Below are positions 41,033 to 49,317 of a stretch of 64,000 bases of DNA, piece by piece; within the stretch, counting starts at the first letter, position 1; the number at the start of each line of letters is the position of its first letter. The stretch spans positions 1 through 64,000 of the forward strand of contig JAJZEA010000002.1 of NCBI GenBank assembly GCA_021851335.1. Direction: 5' to 3'. The position numbers and the translations under genes were made by a program. Source of the stretch: Acidobacteriota bacterium (GTDB lineage: Bacteria; Acidobacteriota; Terriglobia; Terriglobales; Acidobacteriaceae). The notes below the pieces were generated by a model. The model did no database searches. It was not told the DNA's origin and saw only the letters and a program-made list of their open reading frames with translations.

Positions 41033-42384
41033 GCCGTCTGCAGTTTCTGAGAGATCGATTCCGTGACGAAGGCCACACCAAGACGGCCATCATATGGCAC
41101 GATCAGATTTTTTCTTATGGATGGCTTATCGAAGCCATGGATCGCTGGGCTGATGCGCTTGCAGAACAGTGCATCGGCGCTAGAGAGATCGTGAGTGTAA
41201 CGGGTGATTTCTCCCCCAACTCAACCGCACTGTTGCTGGCTCTCATAGAGTTAGGATGCACCGTTGTTCCCCTCACAAATACGGTTGCTAACATGCGCGA
41301 CGAATTCCTCGATACTGCGCAAGTGACTGCTGACGTAAAGCTGCTGCCTAATGACACCGCTACATTCACCCGCTTTCAGCGCACGCCAAGTCATCCTCTG
41401 TACGAGAAGCTTTGGCACAAGAATCGACCTGGACTTGTCCTCTTCTCTTCCGGCTCAACGGGTAAAAGCAAAGCAGTACTGCACGACTTTGAGAACATCC
41501 TGCAGAAATACAAGACGCCGCGCCAGGCAAGATGCACGCTTGCGTTTCTTCTGTTCGATCATATAGGCGGTGTCAATACACTCCTGCATGTCCTGTCGAA
41601 TGGCGGAACAGTTGTGACTGTACCCGATCGCTCGCCAGCAACCGTGTGCCGCGCGATCGAGAGCTATAAAGTACAGGTACTGCCTACATCTCCATCCTTT
41701 CTCAATTTGCTTCTGCTGAGCGGCGCGTTGGAAGAGTTTGATCTTGCTTCCCTAGAGACCATCACCTACGGAACTGAGGTAATGCCGGAAAGTACTTTGC
41801 AGAGGGTCCAGGCCATGTTCCCAGCGGCGAGGCTGCATCAGACCTACGGTCTCTCGGAAGTGGGAATACTTCGATCAAAATCTGAGTCATCCAGCTCATT
41901 GAGGGTCAAAATTGGTGGCGAAGGTTTTGATACGCGCATTGTGGATGGGATGTTGCAGATCAAATCCGCATCACTCATGCTCGGCTACCTCAACGCATCC
42001 AGCCCCATCACCGAAGATGGCTGGTTTATGACCGGTGACCTCGTTGAAGAGCACAACGGCTATTATCGTATCCGCGGCAGGAAATCCGAACTCATCAATA
42101 TAGGCGGCGAGAAAGTCTTCCCATCAGAGATTGAGGATGTGCTTTGCCAGATGGACGGTGTCGTCGATGCAATTGTCTCTGGCGAACCGCATGCGCTTTT
42201 GGGGAACATCGTAGTAGTCCGAGTCAGACTTTCCACACAGGAATCACTCGCTGCGTTTCGCAAACGTATGATCATCTTTTGCAAGGTACGCCTGCAGGCC
42301 TTCAAAATTCCGCAAAAAGTTCTCATCTCCAGCAAAGATTTGCACGGCCAGCGCTTCAAAAAAATTCGCTCAGCGGAGATTTGA
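41026..42384 (+). CDS. AMP-dependent acyl-CoA/acyl-ACP ligase
   Basis: A 452-residue ANL-superfamily enzyme. The P-loop LFSSGSTGKSKAVLHD is at ~139-154, HQTYGLSEVGI carries the adenine motif, GWFMTGDLVEEHNGYYRIRG contains the ribose-binding Asp and hinge, and INIGGEKVFPSEIEDVL is the A8 region. The C-terminal Lys lies in HGQRFKKIRSAE. At 452 residues it is slightly shorter than typical acyl-CoA synthetases. It activates a carboxylic acid with ATP and passes it to CoA or to the phosphopantetheine of an ACP. With the ACP and KAS III next door, loading of a starter acid is the simplest role. The acid itself cannot be read from the sequence. Confidence 0.88.
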   Translation: MLSRLQFLRDRFRDEGHTKTAIIWHDQIFSYGWLIEAMDRWADALAEQCIGAREIVSVTGDFSPNSTALLLALIELGCTVVPLTNTVANMRDEFLDTAQVTADVKLLPNDTATFTRFQRTPSHPLYEKLWHKNRPGLVLFSSGSTGKSKAVLHDFENILQKYKTPRQARCTLAFLLFDHIGGVNTLLHVLSNGGTVVTVPDRSPATVCRAIESYKVQVLPTSPSFLNLLLLSGALEEFDLASLETITYGTEVMPESTLQRVQAMFPAARLHQTYGLSEVGILRSKSESSSSLRVKIGGEGFDTRIVDGMLQIKSASLMLGYLNASSPITEDGWFMTGDLVEEHNGYYRIRGRKSELINIGGEKVFPSEIEDVLCQMDGVVDAIVSGEPHALLGNIVVVRVRLSTQESLAAFRKRMIIFCKVRLQAFKIPQKVLISSKDLHGQRFKKIRSAEI

Positions 42385-42414
42385 AAAGATCTAGGCAACG
42401 GAAGGAAATTTATT

Positions 42415-43005
42415 GTGAATGAAATCTCAAGTCTGACGGACGATAAGAAGATCCAGCAGCGTATTCATGAGGCACAGAATGAATTGCAACGCAATCGCAA
42501 GAGCGGTCTGGTGCAATTGAACAATATCTTTCGCGAAGGAACATTACCCGTCAATCCGCTTAATGGCCCCACAAACGGTCAGATGATTGCAGTTGATATC
42601 GCCCCGCTTATTACGCCGATCGCCAGGGCATTGCTCACCAGCAAGATGCCCTGGTGCGGAAAAGTGTTCGACGCCGCATCGGCGCGTGGTGAGAACATAT
42701 TTTATCCAGGCTTCAAGGCGGTATCCAGGGCTCTTTTCCCTTTTTATGCAGACTATCGACCTGAGGCGCCTGATCGCTTTCGCGCGTTTCCCTTCAGAAC
42801 CTATTCAGGCCCTGGCCTAAAAGATCCTGATCTTCAGGTGCTCAAGATTGATTACCGCATGCCCGTCAATCCGCGTCTCTCAATAGGGCGTATCCTCGAT
42901 GAGTTGGTACAGGTCGACGACAACTACTACTTCGGCAAGGCCTACTTCAAAACATGGTGGGGCAGCTGGCATCTCATCTTCTATTTTGCTTTGCAGAGAG
43001 TATAA
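42415..43005 (+). CDS. Unknown 196-residue protein of the lipid cluster
   Basis: GTG 42415 follows GGAAGG at 42400-42405. The protein has no signal peptide or transmembrane helix. Its N-terminus is a charged helix, the middle contains PWCGKVFDAASARGENIF and a Pro/aromatic-rich stretch (YPGFKAVSRALFPFYADYRP), and the C-terminus is very aromatic: GRILDELVQVDDNYYFGKAY followed by FKTWWGSWHLIFYFAL. The pattern W/Y-x-GK...GK-x-Y suggests a beta-barrel that binds a hydrophobic ligand, but I cannot assign a family. It sits tightly between the ligase and the GMC oxidoreductase genes, so it probably acts on, or binds, the lipid product or its precursor. Confidence 0.75.
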   Translation: MNEISSLTDDKKIQQRIHEAQNELQRNRKSGLVQLNNIFREGTLPVNPLNGPTNGQMIAVDIAPLITPIARALLTSKMPWCGKVFDAASARGENIFYPGFKAVSRALFPFYADYRPEAPDRFRAFPFRTYSGPGLKDPDLQVLKIDYRMPVNPRLSIGRILDELVQVDDNYYFGKAYFKTWWGSWHLIFYFALQRV

Positions 43006-43011
43006 GTTTCC

Positions 43012-45042
43012 ATGGACTACAAGCCGCACGTTTCATTTCGTTCAGATGAACTCTCGCCGTTCACGCCCAGCCCTGCGCAGCGCCTCACGCTTGCTGCCAT
43101 CTGCGATACTTTGATCCCCTGTTTAACGGCAGAAGCTGGCGAGGATCGCGCATTGATGGCTTTGGCTGCCTCGGACCTCAACCTCGCATATCTTGTAGAG
43201 CAGGCTCTAGAACAGGTTGCCGATACACAGGCCCTGGTTCAGTTGAAGCAGTTCCTGCAACTTCTGGAATCACGTACATTCAATGGCATTCTCTTTGGGT
43301 ACTGGTCGCCATTTTCACGTTTGACTCTTGAGCACCGCACGGATCTTCTCTATCGGCTGGCAACCCATCGGCTCGCGCTCTTGCGCAGGTCATTTGTCGG
43401 TCTCAAACGGCTTGCGACATTTCTCTTTTATGCAACGCTGCCGGATGGAAAGGTCAATCCGGCCTATCGCGTGTTTCACTATCAGCTTCCATCTCCCTCC
43501 GCGCAAGCTCAGACCCCATCGATCCAGACGATCGATGCAAGGGAAATCAATACGCTTCATTGTGATGTCCTAATCATTGGCTCTGGAGCAAGCGGCGGAG
43601 TCGCTGCAGCGGAACTGGCCGCCAGCGGTCAGGATGTCATCGTCGTCGAGAAAGGCGACGTCTTCTCTGACCAAGAATTCCATGGCCGCGAACTAGAAAG
43701 CCACGATCGCATGTTAGAAAAGCGCGGGGCCCTGACCACCTCCGACAACAGCATGGTGGTTCTAGCAGGTAGCCTGCTCGGCGGTGGCACTGCGATCAAT
43801 TGGTCCGGAGCTTTGCGTCCACCTGCCGAGATTTTGCGCGAGTGGGATCAGATTTACGGATTCAGAGACGTTAGCGGCGCACAGTTTCAGCAGAGCCTGG
43901 ATGCAGTCAGCAATCGCATTGCAGTCAACACAGAAAACGATCATCAGCGCTGCGTAAACAATCGTGTCTTTGAAGAGGGGCTGTCTGCATTGCAATACGG
44001 AGTCTCTTCCATTCCCCGCAATGTAAAAAACTGCGGCGACTGTGGCTTTTGCAACTTCGGATGCCCACACGGCGCCAAGCAATCCACTCATAAAACCTAC
44101 CTTGTCGACGCACAGCAACGCGGGGCGCGCATTCTTGTACGAGCCCATGCCAGCAGACTTGAACATCGTGCGGGCCGGATCACCGGTGCCAGTCTGAACG
44201 TACGTCATTCCGATGGCAGTGTTTCCGAGATTGCGGTGCAGTGTAGGGCTGTCGTGTTGGCCGCTGGATCAATCCATACCCCGGCAATTTTGATGCGGTC
44301 TGGATTGACTAATCCCAACATAGGACTGAATCTGCGGCTTCATCCCACCACCGCCACGGGTGCTCTATTTGATCGCCCGATTCGCATGTGGCAGGGAGCG
44401 CCCATGACGCGCCTCTGTGACGACTTTGCCAATCTGGATTCACATGGCTACGGAGTGCGTCTGATGAATGCGTCCGCACATCCCGGTGTATTGGCAATGG
44501 GCACGCCTTGGGTTTCAGGAAGAATGCATAAGCGCCTCATGCAAAGGTTGGAATTCACCGCCAATATCATGATCATCACGAGAGATCGCTACAGTGGCCG
44601 CATCACGCTCGGTCCGGACGGATATCCTCGTATTCATTACCAGCTACATCCCCATGATGCCCGGCACATGATGCGAGGCGTACAGGAGGCTCTCCGCATC
44701 CATCTCGCTGCCGGAGCCCGGGAAGTGAACACATTACAAAACGCTATGCCGGTATTCCGAGTCGGTCACGATCACGACTTTGAAAACTTTTTGAGAAGGG
44801 TTGCCCAACTCGATCTTCGGCCTAACTCCTTCTCGCTGTTCAGCGCCCACCAGATGGGTTCGGCACGCATCGCTGGCAGCGCCCGCCAGGGCGTCGCCAA
44901 CCCGGATGGAGAATGCTATGAGGTCAAAGGACTCTTTATCGTCGATGCAAGTGTGTTTCCAACCTGCAGCGGCGTCAATCCTATGCTGACCATCATGGCC
45001 ACGGCACACTTCCTCGCACAACGAATCAAGACATTGCTCTGA
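43012..45042 (+). CDS. GMC-family flavin oxidoreductase, long-chain alcohol oxidase-like
   Basis: 676 residues. Residues ~20-140 are a helical gluconate-dehydrogenase-subunit-3/FAO-type N-domain. The FAD Rossmann motif follows: DVLIIGSGASGGVAAAELA (185-203) and VVEKG. GGGTAINWSG (257-266) and the C-terminal FSAHQMGSARI plus VFPTCSGVNPMLTIMATAH complete the GMC/FAO fold, with His in the active-site position. An unusual CGDCGFCNFGCPHGAK cluster (Cys341, 344, 347, 351) has ferredoxin-like CxxCxxCxxxCP spacing. Long-chain alcohol oxidases of this shape turn fatty alcohols into aldehydes. The gene is last in the cluster, so it may oxidise the alcohol or a sterol-like group of the product. The cofactor is FAD from the motif; an Fe-S cluster is conjecture. 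Confidence 0.87.
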   Translation: MDYKPHVSFRSDELSPFTPSPAQRLTLAAICDTLIPCLTAEAGEDRALMALAASDLNLAYLVEQALEQVADTQALVQLKQFLQLLESRTFNGILFGYWSPFSRLTLEHRTDLLYRLATHRLALLRRSFVGLKRLATFLFYATLPDGKVNPAYRVFHYQLPSPSAQAQTPSIQTIDAREINTLHCDVLIIGSGASGGVAAAELAASGQDVIVVEKGDVFSDQEFHGRELESHDRMLEKRGALTTSDNSMVVLAGSLLGGGTAINWSGALRPPAEILREWDQIYGFRDVSGAQFQQSLDAVSNRIAVNTENDHQRCVNNRVFEEGLSALQYGVSSIPRNVKNCGDCGFCNFGCPHGAKQSTHKTYLVDAQQRGARILVRAHASRLEHRAGRITGASLNVRHSDGSVSEIAVQCRAVVLAAGSIHTPAILMRSGLTNPNIGLNLRLHPTTATGALFDRPIRMWQGAPMTRLCDDFANLDSHGYGVRLMNASAHPGVLAMGTPWVSGRMHKRLMQRLEFTANIMIITRDRYSGRITLGPDGYPRIHYQLHPHDARHMMRGVQEALRIHLAAGAREVNTLQNAMPVFRVGHDHDFENFLRRVAQLDLRPNSFSLFSAHQMGSARIAGSARQGVANPDGECYEVKGLFIVDASVFPTCSGVNPMLTIMATAHFLAQRIKTLL

Positions 45043-45126
45043 ATACTATTGATCCGGCCCTGAAGAGTGTGACTTATGCGGCATAGGCGACGTCTGTCTT
45101 GGTGCTGGCGCAGGTAGGCAGTCGCA

Positions 45127-45933
45127 TCAGGCGCGGGCAAGTGCCGGTCGTTGTTTGCTCACGAAGCCCATGTCCATCGAGATGCCGCGGACGCATTGCA
45201 GCAGGTGATGCGCAATCTCGGGGAGCTTCTTTGCCGTTACGCGGAAAGATGGACCGGAGACGCTGACCGCGGCGACAGGATGCTTCTGCGCGTCGAGGAT
45301 GGGAACGGCGATGCAGCGCAGACCTTCTTCCAGTTCTTCATCATCGACAGCGTAGCCGCGGCGATGAGTCTTTTCAATCTCCGCTCGGAACGCCTCTGCG
45401 GAAGTGATTGTGCGCGGAGTAAAGCGCTCGAAGCGGGTCTTGCGAATGACTTCGGCTACTCGTTCCTCAGGAAGAAACGCTAGGATCGCTTTGCCAACCG
45501 AGGTGCAGTGGACCGGATTGCTGGCGCCAACGCGCGTAATCATGCGGACCGAGCGCATGGGTTCAAGCTTGTCGAGGTAGATAATGTGCGCCTGCTCCAG
45601 AATGCACAGGTGCGCCGTCTCATTAGTCTCATTCACCAGACGCCGCAAATGAGGCTGTGCGCGTTCGCGCAGGTCATACTGCTCGATGGCGCGGTTGCCG
45701 TACTCGAACAGCCGCAGCCCCAGGCGAAACTTCCCGTTTCCGGTGCGCTCCACCATGTGATGCCGCTCCAGAACCATCAAAAACCGGTGCGCCGTACTTT
45801 TGTGGAGTTGCAATGCGGAAGCGACCTGCGCAAGCCCGAGCGGAACGTCGCTTTCACCTAGCAGATCGAGGACCGCAAACGCCCGGTCAAGGGCCTGAAC
45901 TTTATAGGTGCCGTGTAATGTTGCGTCTCGCAT
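45127..45933 (-). CDS. IclR-family transcriptional regulator
   Basis: A 268-residue protein with the IclR layout. The N-terminal winged helix-turn-helix (~9-70) includes ALDRAFAVLDLLGESDVPLG, LHKSTAHRFLMVLERHHMVE and GKFRLGLRLFEYG. The C-terminal ligand-binding domain (~80-250) has VNETNETAHLCILEQAHIIY, PVHCTSVGKAILAFLP and GYAVDDEELEEGLRCIAVPI. It faces the lipid cluster tail to tail (84 bases between), so it is not obviously its regulator, although it could act in trans. Regulators of this family respond to small carboxylic acids or aromatic compounds. Confidence 0.95.
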   Translation of the reverse strand: MRDATLHGTYKVQALDRAFAVLDLLGESDVPLGLAQVASALQLHKSTAHRFLMVLERHHMVERTGNGKFRLGLRLFEYGNRAIEQYDLRERAQPHLRRLVNETNETAHLCILEQAHIIYLDKLEPMRSVRMITRVGASNPVHCTSVGKAILAFLPEERVAEVIRKTRFERFTPRTITSAEAFRAEIEKTHRRGYAVDDEELEEGLRCIAVPILDAQKHPVAAVSVSGPSFRVTAKKLPEIAHHLLQCVRGISMDMGFVSKQRPALARA

Positions 45934-46053
45934 TGCGAATCACCATCCTGAATTGAGCATAGCGCAGAGAGGGTTATGCCTGGGAGAATATGGTTTCATA
46001 TTGCGGTATGAAGATGGTTCCCAAGAATCAGGTTCCAGATCAGGTGTCTGCTT

Positions 46054-46686
46054 TCAGAGTCCGAGAATGCCTGCGCGCTGCTGCATCGCGGCCAGGCAGA
46101 AGGCGATGTGCGCATCGAGATCCAGGCCCAGTTCCGCCGCTCCCTGGTAAACATCTTCGCGAGAGACGCCGCGGGCGAAGGCTTTGTCTTTGAGTTTTTT
46201 GCGAACACTCGCAAGTTCGACATCGGCAATCTGACGACTGGGTTTGACCAGCGCGCAGGCGGTCAAAAAACCGGAGAGTTCATCGCAGGCAAAGAGCGTC
46301 TTGTCCAGGTGCGTTACGCGCGGCACACCGGAGTATCCGGCATGACCGAGGATGGCCGTGCGCAGAGCAGCGGGCCAGCCCAACCGCGCCAGTTCGCTGA
46401 CGCCCACAAACGGATGCTCCTCCATCGATGGGTGACGTTCATAGTCAAAGTCGTGCAGCAAAGCTGTGCAGGCGTAGAGTTCGATCCGTTTGGCGCGGGA
46501 AGCCGGATCGAGGCCAAGCGCGTCGGCATTCTGCTCCGCATAGGCCACCACACAGGTCTCCACCGCCAGTGCATGCTTGCGCAGACTCTCGCTCGCCGTC
46601 CATTCCGTCAACAGCACCCATGCTGCTTCACGAGTGAACCGATGGGCAGCATCTTCGGTTACGGTTGCTGGCAAATGATCTGGCAT
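46054..46686 (-). CDS. HD-domain (phosphohydrolase-type) protein
   Basis: ATG 46686 is chosen because GGAGG lies 8 bases upstream; an open frame to 46707 begins with TTG inside that ribosome site. The 210-residue product has a conserved His38 (LRKHALAVE), the HD pair His78-Asp79 (TALLHDFDYERHPSMEEHP), and a following EHPFVGVSEL and AILGHAGYSG, the pattern of metal-dependent HD hydrolases such as the HDIG subgroup. These cleave phosphate esters of nucleotides or related compounds; the substrate is unknown. Cytosolic, probably a single-gene transcript. Confidence 0.85.
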   Translation of the reverse strand: MPDHLPATVTEDAAHRFTREAAWVLLTEWTASESLRKHALAVETCVVAYAEQNADALGLDPASRAKRIELYACTALLHDFDYERHPSMEEHPFVGVSELARLGWPAALRTAILGHAGYSGVPRVTHLDKTLFACDELSGFLTACALVKPSRQIADVELASVRKKLKDKAFARGVSREDVYQGAAELGLDLDAHIAFCLAAMQQRAGILGL

Positions 46687-46869
46687 CGACGAGCCTCCGT
46701 GTTGCAACTTATGGTTCGCGTATTTTCGGGAATCTTCGGGTTCCCTGAGGATTTCTTCGGGTAGTTAATATTTTTCCACTTGACAATTATGGTTCCGCTG
46801 CCTCAGTGTAGCACTTACAGTGGTGCAATTTGGCCACGGGGTAGTCGGCTCTGGCTCTCCACAACTGAT

Positions 46870-47454
46870 ATGGCCACGACACTGGTAGCGATGCCGATGC
46901 GCGAAGTTTTGCGCTGCGATAACTGTTCGCTGGTGCAGTTCCGAACCAGCAACTCGATGTGCCGACGCTGTCACAAGGCGCTCGACCCGGAAGAGCCAAT
47001 CCGTGGAACCGTAGTTGTCTCTACGCCCGTTTCCGCTCCTGCCAACGAAGACCCTGGCATGCGAGTGGCCAAGGTGGTGAAAGAGATTCGGAGGGCGCGC
47101 CATCTGAGTCAGCGACAGCTTGCCAGCCGCATGCAGGTTCCTCGCACATACATCTCCAAAATTGAAAATGGCAAAGCCATGCCCACACTCACCTCGCTCG
47201 AGCGGTTGGCGGAAGCTTTGGAGGTCGATCTCTGCCATCTGGTGCGAGATGAACGCAGCCAGCGCGAAGAAGAGATTTCTACGATTTTATCGGATTCCTT
47301 TCTGGCCGAGATTGTCGCTTGCCTGCCGCAGCTTGAGCCGCTTCATCGCTCCATGCTGCTCAATCATGTGCGCGATCTGGCGCGAGATCAGGCCAAAGCG
47401 CAGGCTCGGGAGTCAGCGCGGTTGCAGTCTTCAGCGCGTCGACAGACGGCATAA
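46870..47454 (+). CDS. Zinc-ribbon and helix-turn-helix (XRE-type) regulator
   Basis: ATG 46870 gives 194 residues; ATG 46891 is an alternative. The N-terminus holds a zinc ribbon with Cys16-x2-Cys19 and Cys31-x2-Cys34 (LRCDNCSLVQF and MCRRCHKALDP). A Cro/C1-type HTH follows at ~57-112: VVKEIRRARHLSQRQLASRM, then VPRTYISKIENGKAMPTLTS. The remainder is helical and charged. It is a DNA-binding protein of unknown target. It is directly upstream of uppS on the same strand (59 bases), so it may belong to the cell-envelope operon. TTGACA lies at 46780-46785, but no good -10 is found at 16-18 bases. Confidence 0.8.
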   Translation: MATTLVAMPMREVLRCDNCSLVQFRTSNSMCRRCHKALDPEEPIRGTVVVSTPVSAPANEDPGMRVAKVVKEIRRARHLSQRQLASRMQVPRTYISKIENGKAMPTLTSLERLAEALEVDLCHLVRDERSQREEEISTILSDSFLAEIVACLPQLEPLHRSMLLNHVRDLARDQAKAQARESARLQSSARRQTA

Positions 47455-47512
47455 ACTGCCGCCGGCTTCAGCGTATGCTATTACCAGCGTCTGATTTGCA
47501 CGAGGCAAGGCT

Positions 47513-48370
47513 TTGTATCCAACCATACCGCTACGTGTTCATGAGCTGACTAGCGAGGAGAAGACCGTCTATGCCGGTCTGGATCCGTCGCGCATGCCCT
47601 CGCACGTCGCCATCATCATGGACGGCAACGGGCGATGGGCCGGAATGCGCTCCCTCAAGCGTTTTCTTGGCCACCAGCAGGGCGCAAAAAGTGTCCAGTT
47701 GGTGACAGAGACAGCTTCGCGCATCGGCTTGCCGTGGCTTACGCTTTATGCCTTTTCGCTCGAGAACAATCTGCGTCGACCTCGCGCGGAAGTCAATTTT
47801 CTGATGCGCTTGCTGAAGAGCTATCTGGAAAGCAATCTGCAGCGCATGATGGATAACAATGTGCGCATTCACTACATCGGGCGCACGCACGAACTGCCAC
47901 AGGAAGTGCAGGACAAGATGCGCTGGGCTGCGGATGCAACCAGCAAAAACACCGGAACCACCTTGACGCTGGCACTCAATTATGGCGGAAGATCGGAACT
48001 GGTGGATGCCTTTCGCTCTCTCGCTGCCGAGGCTGCCCGAACCGGAATGAGGCTCGATCGGTTGACCGAGGAAGATCTGCATCGTCACCTTTACACCGCG
48101 CACATGCCAGACCCGGATTTGCTGATTCGAACATCGGGCGAAATGCGCATCTCCAACTATCTTTTGTGGCAGATTGCTTATGCTGAGATTTTCGTCACTG
48201 AGCGTTACTGGCCCGATTTTCGCGGCGTTCATCTGCTCGAAGCGATTGCCGCCTATCAGCGTCGCGAGCGTCGTTACGGCGGGCTAAGCGATGCGGAAGC
48301 AGAGTCGTCGAACGCCTCCGAGGACGAGCCTGCGTCGACACTGAACCACGAGCAAACACCGGTTGGATAA
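47513..48370 (+). CDS. uppS: Undecaprenyl diphosphate synthase
   Basis: A 285-residue cis-prenyltransferase. The catalytic motif HVAIIMDGNGRWAG contains Asp37; FSLENNLRRPRAEVNFLM and ALNYGGRSELVDA are the further conserved regions, and DPDLLIRTSGEMRISNYLL with WQIAYAEIFV and WPDF ends the fold. It condenses farnesyl diphosphate with isopentenyl diphosphates to make the lipid carrier for peptidoglycan. The TTG at 47513 is the best in-frame start, with a weak AAGG upstream; a start at the ATG before PSHVAIIMDG is possible but would shorten the protein. It leads the uppS-cdsA-dxr-rseP block. Confidence 0.95.
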   Translation: MYPTIPLRVHELTSEEKTVYAGLDPSRMPSHVAIIMDGNGRWAGMRSLKRFLGHQQGAKSVQLVTETASRIGLPWLTLYAFSLENNLRRPRAEVNFLMRLLKSYLESNLQRMMDNNVRIHYIGRTHELPQEVQDKMRWAADATSKNTGTTLTLALNYGGRSELVDAFRSLAAEAARTGMRLDRLTEEDLHRHLYTAHMPDPDLLIRTSGEMRISNYLLWQIAYAEIFVTERYWPDFRGVHLLEAIAAYQRRERRYGGLSDAEAESSNASEDEPASTLNHEQTPVG

Positions 48371-48459
48371 CGCTGCCATGTATTCTTGCAGGTTGTTCTG
48401 ATTTTTTTGTCCATGCTGCAATCAACTACTTCTGTTCTACGCGAGTTATACCGATCCTG

Positions 48460-49281
48460 ATGAAGCGAATTCTAACAGCCATCGTTCTTGTGCCTCTGGT
48501 GGTGCTCACAATCTTTCTGGGGCCGTACTGGCTGGTCAACATCGTTGCGGCTGTCGTGGCCATGCTTGCCGGGTGGGAGTTCCTCAGCTTTGCTTCGGGC
48601 GCGTCCGCACGTCCCCCGCGCATCGCCACATTGATCGCGATTGCGCTCTTATTCGTCATCAACTATCGATGGCCCGAGATGCTGACCAGCGCCGTGGGCG
48701 TTCTCAGTCTGGCCCTGCTGGTCTGGTGTGCATTCAGCAGTCCCAGGGAGAGGGTACTCGGAGATGCAGCCTATTCGGTCTTTTGTTTGCTTTACACGGG
48801 TTTGACGATGTTGGCCCTCCCGCTGCTTTATACCAGCGAAGACGGTAAATCCACTCTGCTCTTCCTATTGTGTTCGGTCTGGGCGGGGGATATCGCCGCA
48901 ATGTATGTGGGCCAGGCAATCGGGCGGCACAAGATGGCACCCCATCTTAGTCCCAACAAAACCTGGGAAGGTGCCTTCGGTTCGGTGCTCGGCAGTTTGG
49001 CAATCACGGGGCTGCTTTATGGGCTTGCTTCTGAACTCAACGGACATGATCTGAATATGCTGCTCTATCCGGGATCGATTCTGCGCTGGCTCGGCCTTTG
49101 TGTGCTCGTCAACGTGGCCGCTCAGGTCGGTGATCTTGTGGAGTCGGCGCTTAAACGCAGCGTCGGTGTCAAGGACTCCGGAACCCTGTTGCCGGGCCAC
49201 GGAGGGATGCTGGATCGCGTCGATGCGCTGCTGCTAGCCGCTCCGGTGCTGTGGTACGCTCAAGTCATTCAACGCTTCTGA
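48460..49281 (+). CDS. cdsA: Phosphatidate cytidylyltransferase
   Basis: A 273-residue integral membrane protein with about eight hydrophobic segments. The C-terminal CdsA signature is present: GDLVESALKRSVGVKDSGTL followed by LPGHGGMLDRVDALL. GDIAAMYVGQAIGRHKMAPH and LSPNKTWEGAFGSVLG are the other conserved regions. It makes CDP-diacylglycerol from phosphatidate and CTP for phospholipid synthesis. It is the second gene of the conserved envelope block, 89 bases after uppS. Confidence 0.96.
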   Translation: MKRILTAIVLVPLVVLTIFLGPYWLVNIVAAVVAMLAGWEFLSFASGASARPPRIATLIAIALLFVINYRWPEMLTSAVGVLSLALLVWCAFSSPRERVLGDAAYSVFCLLYTGLTMLALPLLYTSEDGKSTLLFLLCSVWAGDIAAMYVGQAIGRHKMAPHLSPNKTWEGAFGSVLGSLAITGLLYGLASELNGHDLNMLLYPGSILRWLGLCVLVNVAAQVGDLVESALKRSVGVKDSGTLLPGHGGMLDRVDALLLAAPVLWYAQVIQRF

Positions 49282-49317
49282 CCCGCTCAGAACCACATCG
49301 CAAGGGACAATCTTCCG

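Noticed and set aside
45043-45126. Terminator between the GMC gene and the IclR gene
   Set aside because: No stem with a following T-run is present on either strand.
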